Of a stretch of DNA of 64,000 nucleotides, positions 20,465 to 30,624 are shown one piece after another; position 1 is the first letter of the stretch, and each line of letters begins with the position of its first letter. The DNA comes from Okapia johnstoni (Eukaryota > Chordata > Mammalia > Artiodactyla > Giraffidae). The position numbers were made by a program, and so were the translations under genes. The stretch is from contig CM044326.1 in NCBI GenBank assembly GCA_024291935.2, forward strand, positions 37,013,948-37,077,947, in the 5' to 3' direction. Under the pieces are notes generated by a model. That model had not been told where the DNA came from. It searched no databases and saw only the letters and a list, made by a program, of their open reading frames with translations.

Positions 20465-21060
20465 GAGTTTAGCCCTTATATTATATTATCAACTTTTCAC
20501 ATGAGATCTACCCTCTCCACAGATGTGTAAGTGTACAGTGCAGTATTATTATCTATAGACACAGTGTCATATGGCTGATTTCTAGAACGTACTCATCTTG
20601 CACGACTATGGTTTTATCCCCATTGGTTAGCCCCTCTCCCTTTCCTCTTCTCCCAGCCCCTGGCAACCACCATTCTCTCCTCTGCTTCTACGAGGATCAT
20701 TATTTTAGAGACCTCATTTAAGTGGGATCTTGGAGCATTTGCCCTTTGTGGCTGACATTTCATTTAGCATCACGTCCTCAAGGTTCATCCTTGTTGTTAC
20801 ACATGGCAGGATTTCCTTCCTTTTTAAGATCGAATATTTCACTGAATGTATAGACCACATTTCCTATATTAATGTCTGTTGATGAACATTTAGGTTGTTC
20901 CACGTCTTGACTACTATGAATCATGCTGGCATGAACACTGGAGTGTAGCTATCTCTTTGAGACTCTGATTTCATGAATTACTACTCTATGATCCAGTAAT
21001 TCCATTTTCAGGTGGGTATTTATCTAATAGTGTTAACATAAAAATATTTTTTTATTCTGC
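20465..21060 (-). mobile_element. L1 LINE, antisense, old
   Basis: The order 'cctggcaaccaccattctctcc', 'acctcatttaagtgggatcttggagcatttg', 'catttagcatcacgtcctcaaggttcatccttgttg', 'gttgatgaacatttaggttgttccacgtcttgac' is the antisense L1 3' region. No ORF remains. Confidence 0.8.
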
Positions 21061-21239
21061 TTCAATAATTAATAGCTCGAGGCCAACCTTAAGTCATTTG
21101 TAGAACCCCTGTCCTGCACCCTAACCCACTTGGGATTTTTGAAGCAAAATAATTGCATCAGTAAATTCTTCCATGTGTCTTTTGAACAGATAAGAGCTTA
21201 AACAGAAGCAAAGCCTTAGCACAGTTATCAGGCCTAAAA

Positions 21240-21512
21240 CAGGGAAGGCAATGGCGCCCCACTCCAGTACTCTTGTCTGGAAAATCCCATGGATGGAGGA
21301 GCCTGGTAGGCTGCAGTCCATGGGGTTGCGAAGAGTCGGACACGACTGAGCGACTTCACTTTCACTTTTCACTTTCATGCATTGGAGAAGGAAATGGCAA
21401 CCCACTCCAGTGTTCTTGCCTGGAGAATCCCGGGGACGTCGGAGCCTGGTGGGCTGATGTCTATGGGGTCGCACAGAGTCGGACACGACTGAAGCGACTT
21501 AGCAGCAGCAGC
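21240..21512 (+). mobile_element. Bov-A2 dimeric SINE with target-site duplication
   Basis: Two related units are joined in tandem. Unit one has 'ggcaatggcgccccactccagtactcttgtctgg', and unit two 'ggaaatggcaacccactccagtgttcttgcctgg'. They are linked by GCGACTTCACTTTCACTTTT, and the tail is (AGC)n. The 10-bp target AGGCCTAAAA is repeated exactly at 21230-21239 and 21513-21522. Confidence 0.97.
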
Positions 21513-21539
21513 AGGCCTAAAAAGAAACAAGGATTCCTT

Positions 21540-21840
21540 AATCGTATTAGCTACTCAATGTTCAAATTTTCCTAATTGTCTCCCAGTTTTGTGAAATACA
21601 CTTTTTATTTTGGAATACTTTTGGATTTACAGGAAATCTTATAAACCACTTACTAGTTTTAGTTCCCTGTAAAGTTGTCACCTCCCATCCCCATGGTACA
21701 TTTGTCACAACTAAGAAAAATGGGTTCCCATGAACTAAATGGCAGACTTTATTTGAATGTTTTAGTTTTTCTGTTAATGTCCCTTTTGTGTTCCAGGACC
21801 TAGTCTAAGGCCCCACACAGCATTTAGTCTCATAAATTTC
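21540..21840 (-). mobile_element. L1M-type LINE 3' region, antisense
   Basis: 'ttttggaatacttttggatttacagg', 'catggtacatttgtcacaactaag' and 'ctgttaatgtcccttttgtgttccagg' are typical of the antisense 3' UTR of old L1M elements. It may be the same element as 20465-21060. Confidence 0.7.
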
Positions 21841-22277
21841 TCTCTCTCCCCTACCGTGAGCTCCTTGAAGGGGAAGTGGGGGAACTGATGGAGCTGTATC
21901 CTGTACCCCATCTTTGCACCTGCTCCATCCACCAAAGGTCAGAGGCCATGTGTGCAACCGTGCACAACTCTAACAAACCTTTCTCATGCACTATCTGTCC
22001 GACATGTGTTAGGCTCTGGAAATCCAAAGTGAAACAGGAGGGTCTTCTCTGTACCCTCTCCTACAGACACATAAGGAGACTGGCCATTGTGGGAGAGGCA
22101 GATGGACAAACCCAGGGTATCTCAGTGCAATGATGGGAGAGCCAGTATGACCCGCAGTTACTGGGGATGTAGAACCAAGACAAGCAGCCCAACCACTCAG
22201 TTTAATTGGCTCATAAGTCAGTTCTTAGATCTTCATGGTACTTTCCTCCTGTATCGGTGCCTCCTTCAGGGCCTTAT
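21841..22277. other. unique sequence, no gene seen
   Basis: A short L2-like stretch may occur around 21855-21890 ('gtgagctccttgaaggg'). Otherwise nothing is recognised. Confidence 0.4.
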
Positions 22278-22470
22278 GCTTCCCAGGTGGCTCAGCTGGC
22301 AAAGAATTTGCCTGCAATGCGGGAGACCTGGGTTCGATCCCTGGGTTGGGAGGATCCCCTAGAGAAGGGAACGGCTACCCACTCCAGCATTCTGGCCTGG
22401 AGAATTCCATGGACTGTATAGTCCATGGGGTCTCAAAGAGTCGGACATGACCGAGCGACTTTCACTTTCC
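22278..22470 (+). mobile_element. Bov-tA SINE, full length
   Basis: The copy is well preserved. The head is TTCCCAGGTGGCTCAGCTGG, the B box GGTTCGATCCC is at 22332, and the body carries ATGGACTGTATAGTCCATGG. The end is AGCGACTTTCACTTTCC. Confidence 0.97.
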
Positions 22471-22489
22471 AGGGTCTTTGTCTGGGCCT

Positions 22490-22605
22490 GTCAGAATGTC
22501 CCTGATCTCCACCAGGGGACCACCCATCCTTCCAGGCTTTGCTCAAATGTCCATCCTCACTGAGCCTTTCTGAGTCTGATGAACTCCTGCCCAACCTCTT
22601 CAGGG
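22490..22605 (+). mobile_element. L2 LINE fragment, sense
   Basis: 'ccaggctttgctcaaatgtccatcctcactgagcctttctgag' matches the sense L2 part 'ctcagctcaaatgtcacctcctcagagaggccttccctgac'. Confidence 0.55.
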
Positions 22606-23064
22606 CTGGGTGAACTTAGGAAGTTTTCTTATTCTCTCTTGCTTCTCTTTTACCATGGGGTTGGTAGATGTGCCTAGTTCTTAGCGTGGTTGTGTAGAAA
22701 TACTGATCAAGCTCTTGGAGCACGCCCAGCACAGGGTAAGGGCGGTACACTTATGCTTGTTATGATTACTGTTGTTGCATTTTGGTCCCTGAATCCCTCC
22801 TCCTTCTAAGTGCATTACCAGGGCTGTAGTTCCACGTTTAGTTGTGGGATTGCTGTCTACCATCCCACCCTGCTCGTCACTCACATCTCAGGCTCCAGGA
22901 GAACAGACAGTGTGTCTGTCCTTCTCAGCAGTACATCCCCAGTAAGGCTGTGTTCATGTTATCGAAGTAGAGTGAAAAGAAATTTTTGATGGGATCATAA
23001 TATTTTGCTGTGCGTCTCAGGGCCTGCCTGCTAGAGCTGGGCTGACTTAATATTTACATTTGTT
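22606..23064. other. mostly unique sequence with possible MIR/L2 pieces
   Basis: Around 22708-22775 ('ctcttggagcacgcccagcacagg...tgttatgattactgttgtt') and 22885-22965 there are weak MIR-like and L2-like 3' ends. No gene seen. Confidence 0.35.
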
Positions 23065-23118
23065 GAAGGAAGAAAGGAAGGAAAAGGAAGGGAAGGAGGG
23101 AGGAGGGCAGAAAGGATG
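23065..23118 (+). repeat. (GGAA)n-like purine tract
   Basis: A run of GGAAGG/GAAAGG units of about 50 bp. Confidence 0.8.
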
Positions 23119-23809
23119 GGACCCTCTTCCTGGTACCTCCATTCCCCCTAACCTAGGGCTCGGGGAGAGAGGGTCTGCTCTCTGGTGAGTCTGCGCAGGG
23201 ATGTGCATGTAGCTTGCTGGTTGGGAGCAGAGCCCCAGAGCAGGCACGATGGCTTCCGCTGTGGCCGTCGTCCTGACACCTGCATGTTTACAGCCGGCCC
23301 TGCAGCCTGTGGTCGCCTCTGTGGTGTGCAGCTGTGGCAGGCCAGCCCGCCCGGGCCTCTCCACAGCCAGCCCCCATGCCCACAAGACTGGCCCTCAGCT
23401 GGACGTGCTCAGAGCTGGGTGTGCTTTGGTCAGGCCAGTTCTGGAGGTCCCTGCGACTGAGCAAAGTTTCTGAGTCTCACATCTAGCTGGGGACAGAATC
23501 ATTTCCTTTCAGAATACCACAAGAGACTCAAAGAGGTGGCCGGGGAACTTGTGTCTCTAGTTTTTGTCCTGGTAGAAAGAGACTGGTTTTCCCCCACCCT
23601 CGGCAAGGACAGGGGAAGAAAAATGCTAGGATATAGGGACAGAGTATTTTGCAGACACAAAGATGGGGCTGCTGCTCTGGGTCAAGCCTTGGACCAAAGG
23701 CTGGGATTCAGAGAGCTGGATTCCTGTGCTGACCCAGGGGAGCCCCAGAATCCTCCAGACCATCACAATGTGATTTCCCAAGTGCAATGCTGGACATGGC
23801 ACAGAGATT
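23119..23809. other. GC-rich unique sequence, no gene seen
   Basis: GC-richer around 23190-23420 with several CpGs. Overlapping ORFs of 74-112 codons occur on both strands with no recognised domain. Too few CpGs for a clear CpG island. Confidence 0.4.
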
Positions 23810-24310
23810 GTACGAACCCAGAGGGGCTTCCTGGAGAAGGCGATGTCTGAGCTGGCCACTCAGGGGTGAAGAGAGGAGGGAAGAAGAGGGAAGAAAATCC
23901 AGGCGGAGAGGACAGTGCAATCCAACAGTGCGGAGGTGTGAAAGAGTTAGGGATGGGGCCACGTGCAGGTCAGTGGGGCTAGAACCACGGATGGGAGAGG
24001 AGCTAGAGAGGTGGGCTGGGGTCATTTGGGAGGGCTCTGGGATGTCGCCCAGCATCCCCATCAGAATGTGAGGCCAGGGGACAACAGATAACTTGTATGG
24101 TTTTGAAAAGTCTCTCTGGTCATCTCAGAGCTGGGATAGGAAAGACAAGAGTCAGGGAGGTTAGGACCTGATTAAGGCCCATGAGGGTGGAGGAGGGCAG
24201 TGAATGGAAAAGGAAGGAGGTTGAATGAGCAAGTTCTGGAGCAGGTTGGACGTGGGGGTTGGGCAGGGAGATGAGCACAAGTCCAGGGTGACTCCCAGGT
24301 TCCAGACGAA
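23810..24310 (-). mobile_element. ancient L2-like repeat, antisense
   Basis: The string 'gcttcctggagaaggcgatgtctgagctggccactcagggg', a G/A-rich middle and 'gtttgaaaagtctctctggtc' is the same kind of old antisense repeat as at 18027-18345. Family assignment is tentative. Confidence 0.45.
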
Positions 24311-24864
24311 TAGTTGGCTTCTGCAAGTAACGGTTGAAGTGAGTTAATAATTAGTTAATTGATTATTTATCATTTCACTGTGTTTTTTGTCTCACCCTTT
24401 GGAGTCTTTGGCCTCATAAGTTTGGAGAGAGGCTCTTCCCCTTTTGCAAAGTATTAAAAAGAAGTAAGTATAGAAATGAAATGAATAGGAGGCATCACTG
24501 CTTCGTTTCACTGTAGTGATGTTATTGGTACCTACCCATCTCCACAGTGACTGATATTATGGTGGTATAAATACCCCAGCTTTCTCACTGCATCTGGGGC
24601 AGCTCTGGGACATGTGTTCTACACTGGATCCCAGTTCCCTAGTGGGATTAAGTGCTAGTTGCCCACAGTGGTAACTGACTTAATAACAAACCTTTTCACG
24701 AATGCCTTTGCTTCCCTGTCTCACTTCCTCTCGCTTACTGGGTCTGCTCCTGGGGCAACTCAACCCTGAGGCACTCCTGTTCTAGGAGTTGCCCTCTTGG
24801 ACAGTCTGGCTCATGGCAGAGATGCTGAGAGGTCCTAAATCCCATGTTTGCTTGTATGCTACCT
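24311..24864. other. unique sequence, no gene seen
   Basis: An ATTA-rich patch (TTAATAATTAGTTAATTGAT) lies at 24344-24363. No repeat or exon is recognised. Confidence 0.4.
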
Positions 24865-24876
24865 CTAAGTCTCTAT

Positions 24877-25370
24877 TTTATTGTTGTTCAGTCATCTGAC
24901 TCTTTGTCACCCCCTGGCCTGCAGCACGCCAGGCTCCTCTGTCCTCCACTCTCTACCAAAGTTTGCTCAAGTTCATGTCCATTGAGTCGGTGATGCTATC
25001 TAGTCATCTCATCCTGTGCCGCCCTCTCTCCTGTTGCCTCCAATCTTTCCCAGCATCAGGGTCTTTTCCAATGTGGTGGTTCTTTGCATAGGTGGCCAAA
25101 GTATTGGAGCTTCAGCAACAGTCCTTCCAGTGGATATTCAGGGTTGATATCCTTTAGGATGGACTAGTTTGATCTCCTTATAATCCAAGGGACTCCCAAG
25201 AGTCTTTTCCAGAACCACAGTTTGAAAGCATCAGTTCTTTGGCACTCAGTCTTCTTTATGGTCCGACTCTCACATCCGTACATGACTCCTGGAAAGCCAT
25301 AGCTTTGACTATACTGACCTTTGTCGGCAAAGTGATGTCTCTGCTTTTTAATACACTGTCTAGGTTTGTC
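24877..25370 (-). mobile_element. BovB LINE 3' end with clean target-site duplication
   Basis: The antisense BovB terminus begins TTTATTGTTGTTCAGTCATC and runs to 'ctctgctttttaatacactgtctaggtttgtc' inside the RT region. The 12-bp sequence CTAAGTCTCTAT occurs exactly at 24865-24876 and 25371-25382, which sets both ends of a 494-bp 5'-truncated insertion. Confidence 0.97.
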
Positions 25371-25462
25371 CTAAGTCTCTATAGCTGAGGAAGAATGGAA
25401 ATTAACTCAGTGCCCTGGAATTGACTGTCGAAATTTTTTTTTAAACTCTGGACAGGGAAGGT

Positions 25463-25668
25463 GCTTTAGTCTGCTCAGACAGAGCTAAAATACCATAGAT
25501 CAGGTAGCTTAACAGAAATTTATTTTCTCACATTTCTGAAGACAGAGCATCTGAGATCAGGGTGTCCCAGCATGGTTCGGGGCTGGTGAGGTGTCTCTTC
25601 CTGGTTTTCAGACATCTGCTTTCTCACTGGGTCCTCATAAGCTGGAGAGAGCTCTCTTTTGCTTTTCC
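25463..25668 (-). mobile_element. MaLR LTR (MST/MLT1-like), left part, antisense
   Basis: 'tagtctgctcagacagagctaaaataccatagatcaggtagc', CAGAAATTTATTTTCTCACA, 'cttcctggttttcagacatctgctttctcactgggtcctcat' follow the antisense MaLR LTR order. The rest of the LTR is found at 26655-26815. Confidence 0.75.
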
Positions 25669-25679
25669 TATTGTACCTG

Positions 25680-25886
25680 TGCGCTGAGTCATGTCCAACT
25701 CTTTGCAACCCTATGGACTGTAGCCCACCAGGCTCCTCTGTCCAAGGAAGTTTCTAGGCAAGAACACTGGAGTGGGTTGCCATGCCCTTTTTCAGGGGAT
25801 CTTCCCTACCCAGAGATTGAACCCACGTCTCTTGTGCCTCCTGCACTGGCAGGCAGGTTCTTTACCACTAGTGCCACCTGGGAAGA
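25680..25886 (-). mobile_element. Bov-tA SINE, antisense
   Basis: GCTGAGTCATGTCCAACTCT begins the antisense tail. 'gggttgccatgccctttttcaggggatcttccc' is the body, and the head ends in TAGTGCCACCTGGGAAG. Confidence 0.93.
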
Positions 25887-25896
25887 CTTCCTTTTC

Positions 25897-26654
25897 CTTG
25901 TTGTTATTGTTGTTAAGTCACCCAGTCGTGTCTGACTCTTTGCAACCCCATGGACTGCAGCACGCCGGGCCTCCTTGTCCCTCACCATCTTTCGGAGTTT
26001 GCCCAAGTTCGTGTTCATTGCATTGGTGATGCCATCCAGCTGTCTCATCCTCTGACTTCTTCTTCTCCTTCTGTTCTCAATCTTTCCCAGCATCAGGGAC
26101 TTTTCCAATGAGTCAGCTCTTTGCATCACATGACCAAAAATACTGGAGCTTCGACTTCAGCATCAATCCTTCCAGTGAATATTCGGGGTTGATCTCCCTT
26201 AGACTTGGCTGGTTTGATCTCTTTGCTGTCCAGAGGAATTTCAGGAGTCTTCTCCAGCACCACAGTATGAAGGCATCTAGTTTTTGGCATTTTGCCTTCT
26301 TACAGTTCAGCTTTCACAGCTGTAGGTGACCGCTGGGAAGACAATAGCCTTGACTATATGGACTTTTGTCAGCAGAGTAATGTCTCTGCTTTTTAGCAAA
26401 CCGTCTAGGTTTGTCATCGCTTTCCTGCCAAGAAGCAACTGTCTTCTGGTTTCATGGCTACAGTCACTGTCTGCAGTGATTTTGGAGCCCAAGAAGAGGA
26501 AATCGGTCACTATTTCCACCTTTCCCCCTTCCATTTGCCGTATGGTAATGGGGCTGGATGCCATGATCTTAGTTTTTTTAATATTTAGTCTTAAGCTGGC
26601 TCTTTCACTCTCCTCCTACACCCTCATCAAGAGGCTGTTTAGTTTCTCTTTGCT
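25897..26654 (-). mobile_element. BovB LINE 3' part, the longest in the window
   Basis: It starts GTTGTTATTGTTGTTAAGTC and goes through the complete antisense 3' UTR into the RT gene, ending near 26654. About 760 bp. It is adjacent to the antisense Bov-tA, and together they split a MaLR LTR. Confidence 0.95.
26307..26564 (-). pseudogene. BovB reverse-transcriptase C-terminal fragment
   Basis: The minus-strand reading frame of 85 codons encodes the C-terminal tail of the RTE-type RT protein. It has the recognisable order 'FLFLGSKITADSDCSHE', 'RRQLLLGRKAMTNLD', 'ITLLTKVHIVKAIVFP' and 'VTYSCES'. In an intact BovB this region lies downstream of the palm domain; the palm, with its catalytic aspartates, and the endonuclease are absent. 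It is a truncated relic with no function. The family is known for horizontal spread among vertebrates, including ruminants and snakes. Confidence 0.85.
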
Positions 26655-26815
26655 TTCTCCTTTTCCTATAAAGCCACTAATCCTGCCATGAAGGTCCCAC
26701 CCTCATGACCTCTTCTAATCCTAGTCACCTCCTCAAAGCCCCACCTCCAAGTACCAGAATATTGAGCATTAGAGCTTCAGTGTATAAATTCAGGGACACA
26801 TACACATTTAGTTCA
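26655..26815 (-). mobile_element. MaLR LTR, right part, antisense
   Basis: 'ccactaatcctgccatgaaggtcccaccctcatgacctc', 'cacctcctcaaagccccacctcc' and 'gggacacatacacatttagttca' continue the LTR that stops at 25668. Pyrimidine-rich CTTTTGCTTTTCCTA-like sequence occurs on both sides of the inserted SINE/BovB block. Confidence 0.75.
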
Positions 26816-27251
26816 AAATAAACAGGAAGCAGGCAGATACTTGAACTTCTTTCCCCTTTGACTGAACACCTTTTCTGAGCTAAAAAAAATGTTTTTGTTC
26901 TCAGGGAGAATTTTTCATGTGCTTTTGCTGATAATAACAATCAACATCTTTGCATGACACTCAAGGTTGACTATCTTTGGCTATCTGCCTAAAAATGGCT
27001 CCATTTCAGCAACCATGGTAAATCTTTGGTGATTCTCCTTCCTTTTTTCTTTTCCCTTCAGGGAGTCCTTTATGCCTTAGTTATTGATAAGTTAAGGACC
27101 AGAACCAGAAGAAAATTAGATAACACTTTTTGAGCTTTTGTCATACAGTAGTTTCTTTGCATGTATTTTTTTTTTGCATGTATTTTTTAATAAAATAAAT
27201 GTTAGCATAACCTGGCACAGTAGATTTATTTTCTAATTTAAGAGATCATAT
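26816..27251. other. AT-rich unique sequence, no gene seen
   Basis: A T-run with a repeated GCATGTATTTTTT motif lies at 27160-27188. No repeat family recognised. Confidence 0.4.
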
Positions 27252-27709
27252 GAGCTATAGCTTTTTCAGTAGTCATGTATGGATGTGAGAGCTGGACCAT
27301 AAAGAAAGCTGAGTGCCAAGGAAGAATTGATGCTTTTGAATTGTGGTGCTGGAGAAGACTCTTGAGAGTCCCTGGACAACAAGGAGATCAAACCAGTCAG
27401 TTCTAAAGGAAATCGACTCTGAATATGCATTGGAGCGACTATTACTGAAGCTGAAGCACCAATACTTTGGCCACCTGATGCAAAGAACTGATTCATTGGA
27501 AAAGACCCTGATGCTGGGAAAGATGGAAGGGAAAAGGAGAAAAGGGCAGCATAGAATGAGATGGTTAGATAGCATTACTGACTCAGTGGACATGGATTTG
27601 AGCAAACTCTGGGAGATAGTGAAGGACACGGGAGCCTGACATGCTACAGTCCATGAGGTTGCAAAGAATCAGACACAACTTAGCAACTGAACAATAACAA
27701 CAACAATGG
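27252..27709 (+). mobile_element. BovB LINE 3' end, sense
   Basis: It starts 'gctatagctttttcagtagtcatg', passes 'ttttgaattgtggtgctggagaagactc' and GCACCAATACTTTGGCCACC, and ends 'tagcaactgaacaataacaacaac'. It faces the antisense BovB copies at 24877-25370 and 25897-26654. Confidence 0.95.
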
Positions 27710-27711
27710 TA

Positions 27712-27870
27712 TAAGAAATTCATTTTATAGAGAGAGACTGAGGCTCAGAGTACTAGATCGTTGCCCAAATGGATGCTGCCATTGAATGATGGTTCTTGGA
27801 TGCAAAACACAAATCTTGCTTAGCCTAATGTGAAGTCTGAGTTCTGGTTACTTCGCCATACCATGAGAAC
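27712..27870 (-). mobile_element. MIR SINE fragment, antisense
   Basis: 'cattttatagagagagactgaggctcagagtactagatcgttgccc' fits the antisense MIR core; a trailing 'tgaagtctgagttctggttac' also fits. Confidence 0.55.
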
Positions 27871-28094
27871 TGCTGGCTTTAGTCTCACTGTGGCCAGAGT
27901 AGGTGAAAAGTGGACGGCTCCAGTTACCGTCTAACTTTATTGGACCCACAGTTGTCTTCTCGATTCAGTGGATGGCGGCTACTTTAGAGATCAACAGCTC
28001 CCCACCCCACTCTCCTGGAACAGACATGTTCACTCAGTGTTATCTGCTGTCTAATCATCTTTCTGTCCCGAGATAAGCAGCCTGAACTGAAATC

Positions 28095-28800
28095 CGGCTC
28101 ATCACTTTTTAAAAATTGCTCTTTTCTATTGTGATAAAATACACTTAAGATTTGCCATCTTAACTATATTCAAGTGTATGGTTCAGTGGTATTAGTTACC
28201 TTTACATTGTGCTAGCGTCCCTAGTGACTCAGACGGTAAAGAATCTGCTTGCAATGCAGGAGACCTGGGTTCAATCCCTAGGTCAGGAAGATCCCCTGGA
28301 GAAAGGAATGGCTACCCACTCCAGTATTCTTGCCTGGAAAATTCCATAGACAAAGGAGGCTGGTGGGCTACAGTCCCTGGGGTTGCAAAGAGTTGGACAT
28401 GACTGAGTGACTAATAGTTTCACTACTATCACCACCATCCACCTCCAGATCTTTTCATCTTTCCAGACTGAAACTCTGTACCCATTAAACTCTAAATCCT
28501 CATCTCGTCAGTCCTGGGCATCCACCATTCTACTTTTGGTTTCTGTGAATTTGCTGCTATATAAGTGGACTCCTACAGTATTTGTCCTTTTGTGTCTGGT
28601 TTATTTCTCTTAGCCTAATGTTCTCAAAGTTCATCCATCATGTAGCTTATCTCAGAATTTCTTTTCTTTCAAGGCTGAATAATATTCTCTTTTATGAACA
28701 GACCACACCTTCTTTACCCATTTATCCTCCTAGGGACTCATCCATGTTTGGCTGTTGTGAATAATGCCACTATAAATTTGGGTATAGACAATGTCATTGT
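28095..28800 (-). mobile_element. L1 LINE 3' region, antisense, split by a SINE
   Basis: 'tattgtgataaaatacacttaag...aagtgtatggttcagtgg' precedes the SINE. 'caccaccatccacctccagatcttttcatc', 'gaaactctgtacccattaaactc' and 'tcatgtagcttatctcagaatttc' follow it. This is an older L1 (L1MA/MB-like). Confidence 0.82.
28213..28428 (+). mobile_element. Bov-tA SINE inside L1
   Basis: GCGTCCCTAGTGACTCAGAC opens the head. The body carries GGTCAGGAAGATCCCCTGGA and ATGGCTACCCACTCCAGTAT, and the end is AAGAGTTGGACATGACTGAG. Confidence 0.95.
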
Positions 28801-28962
28801 TTTTGTAAATAGTGTTTGATTGGAACTCAATGATGCTTATTGGTTTATATATTGCTGATGACTTCTTTGGTGCTACAGTGGTGGAGACTGCATGCCCCCA
28901 AAGCTGAAAATATTTACCACCTGTCCCTTTACAGAAAAAATCTGCCAACTTCTCAAAGAATG
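28797..28962 (+). mobile_element. hAT-type MITE
   Basis: 'ttttgtaaatagtgtttgattggaactcaatgatg', 'gatgacttctttggtgctacagtggtggag' and 'gcccccaaagctgaaaatatttaccacctgtccctttacag' match the same hAT MITE family as at 9020-9372, here nearly complete and in the same direction. Confidence 0.65.
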
Positions 28963-29009
28963 GAACCAAGACCTGGACCAGGTATTGCCATGGCCTTTGA
29001 GTAATACAT

Positions 29010-29080
29010 TTTGGTTTTCTAGGTCTCAGTTTTTATCTGTAAAATGAAAGAATTAGACTTGACTGTAATTTTCAAATTGT
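29010..29080 (+). mobile_element. possible MIR fragment
   Basis: 'ttggttttctaggtctcagtttttatctgtaaaatgaaag' is a MIR core in sense direction. Confidence 0.5.
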
Positions 29081-30174
29081 GCTTTCTGGATCCCTTGAGG
29101 GTGGGAGGTGAGCTCAACAGAACCCTGGAGTGAAGTGGTAAGAATACACACACTTGTGGGGCAGGGATGAAACCCCACACCCAGCAGTTTATCAGAGCAT
29201 CTCCATTTTCTCTCTTTCGTATCCCCAGGTCAGATACATTCTGCTCAAGGTTTCCTTTGGATAAAGAATTCCCTCATTTTAGAAAATGTTTTGGGCTTGG
29301 GGACAAGAATGAGCTGGATCAGTCCTGGCTTTTTTGATTCCTGGTGGATCACAGATTTGTGGAAGGCAAGTTAGAAGGAGGAGAAGCCATCCTTTAGGTG
29401 GGGGAGAATTTTCAATGATGAACGTAGCTGTGCTCTGCTGGAGCAGGAAGGAGTCCCTCAGAGTCAGGTTGGACTTCTCTGAAAGGGATTGGGTTAACCT
29501 CTGGGGACCTTGGGCCCAAAGAGTCCTTCAAGGTTAGAGTGGACAGAGCAAGTCTCTCTAGCTTCTTCATCCCAGCAGCTGTGGACTCCATTGCTACTAA
29601 GATAACTGCAGGCTGTGCTTCTCTGAGACACCAGTTGTCCAACAGGAGGTGAACCCTTTGCTCACTCACCAATACAAGTGCCACCTGCAGATCGCCCATG
29701 CTGTAACGCCACCAGATCTGCCCAGGTGGGTGCAATGCCTGCAAGGTGGCTTCCTCATTCTCCTAAATCTGTATCAGATGAACAGGAAGGAGTGCACAGC
29801 CATACCCTGAAACGACATAAAGATCCTGATGTGTTTCCAAAACAATCTGGAGGTTGTCTCCAAAGCAACCTTGTAAACAAAGGCAATTGGGGTTTTAGGT
29901 GCATCCTACAAAGTGTTAATTTATTTTTTGAGGCTTGCAGATGTGAAGTGGTGACATTTGCGTTTTTCTTATCCTAGATTAGGCAGTAGAGCCTGTCCAT
30001 GACTCTACGCAGGGTGTTTGTCAATTGACCTCAGAGAATTTCGGGACTCATGAGGAGCTGACCTTCAGGAGTGTAAACTGTCAGCTACCCAGATGCTGAT
30101 GAGTCCTTTTCAGCTTCAACAGCACAGACAGAGGAGTCATTTGTGCTGAGCTTTGAGATGGGCAATTTTATATG
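29081..30174. other. unique sequence, no gene seen
   Basis: ORFs of about 67-110 codons overlap on the two strands without domains. No transposon recognised in about 1.1 kb. Confidence 0.45.
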
Positions 30175-30343
30175 TTGGGAAGTGGATATTATCATTCTTA
30201 TTGGAGGAAGTGGGGACTCAGAAAGGGAAAGTGCTTTACCTGAGATAGAAAGTAAGTCCTTGTTATAAGAACGTAAGTAAATAAAGTCATTCCTCCATCA
30301 CACAGACAGTAAGTGATAAAGTTACTGGCTTGAGTCCCCCATA
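30175..30343 (-). mobile_element. MIR SINE fragment, antisense
   Basis: 'atattatcattcttattggaggaagtggggactcagaaagggaaagtgctttacctgagatag' and 'cacacagacagtaagtgataaagttactggcttg' follow the antisense MIR layout. Confidence 0.55.
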
Positions 30344-30474
30344 TGTGTGCATGTTCAGTCATGTCCAACTCTTTGTGACCCCATGGACTGTAGCCCGTCA
30401 GGGATCAAATCTGATTCTCTTGCATCTCCTGCATTGCAGGCAGATTCTTTGCCAAGGCACCACTTGGGAAACCC
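30344..30474 (-). mobile_element. Bov-tA SINE with internal deletion, antisense
   Basis: GTTCAGTCATGTCCAACTCT starts the antisense tail. At about 30398 ('tagcccgtcagggatcaaat') the copy jumps straight to the head, leaving out roughly 80-90 bp of the normal body. The head ends CACTTGGGAAACCC. Confidence 0.88.
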
Positions 30475-30624
30475 TTAGGTGCTCCCATGGCCATTGACAG
30501 CCTCACCCCACAGCACTCTTTGTAGGGCCCACAGTAATTTCCACGGTCCTGACATAGTGGGAATTGATCTTGATTGATCTTGGCATTTCTTTTCCTTTTT
30601 TCCATAGTCACAGATGTTTTTATC

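Noticed and set aside
23190..23420. CpG island / promoter
   Set aside because: GC-rich with a handful of CpGs but too short and too sparse. No initiator, exon or transcript evidence.
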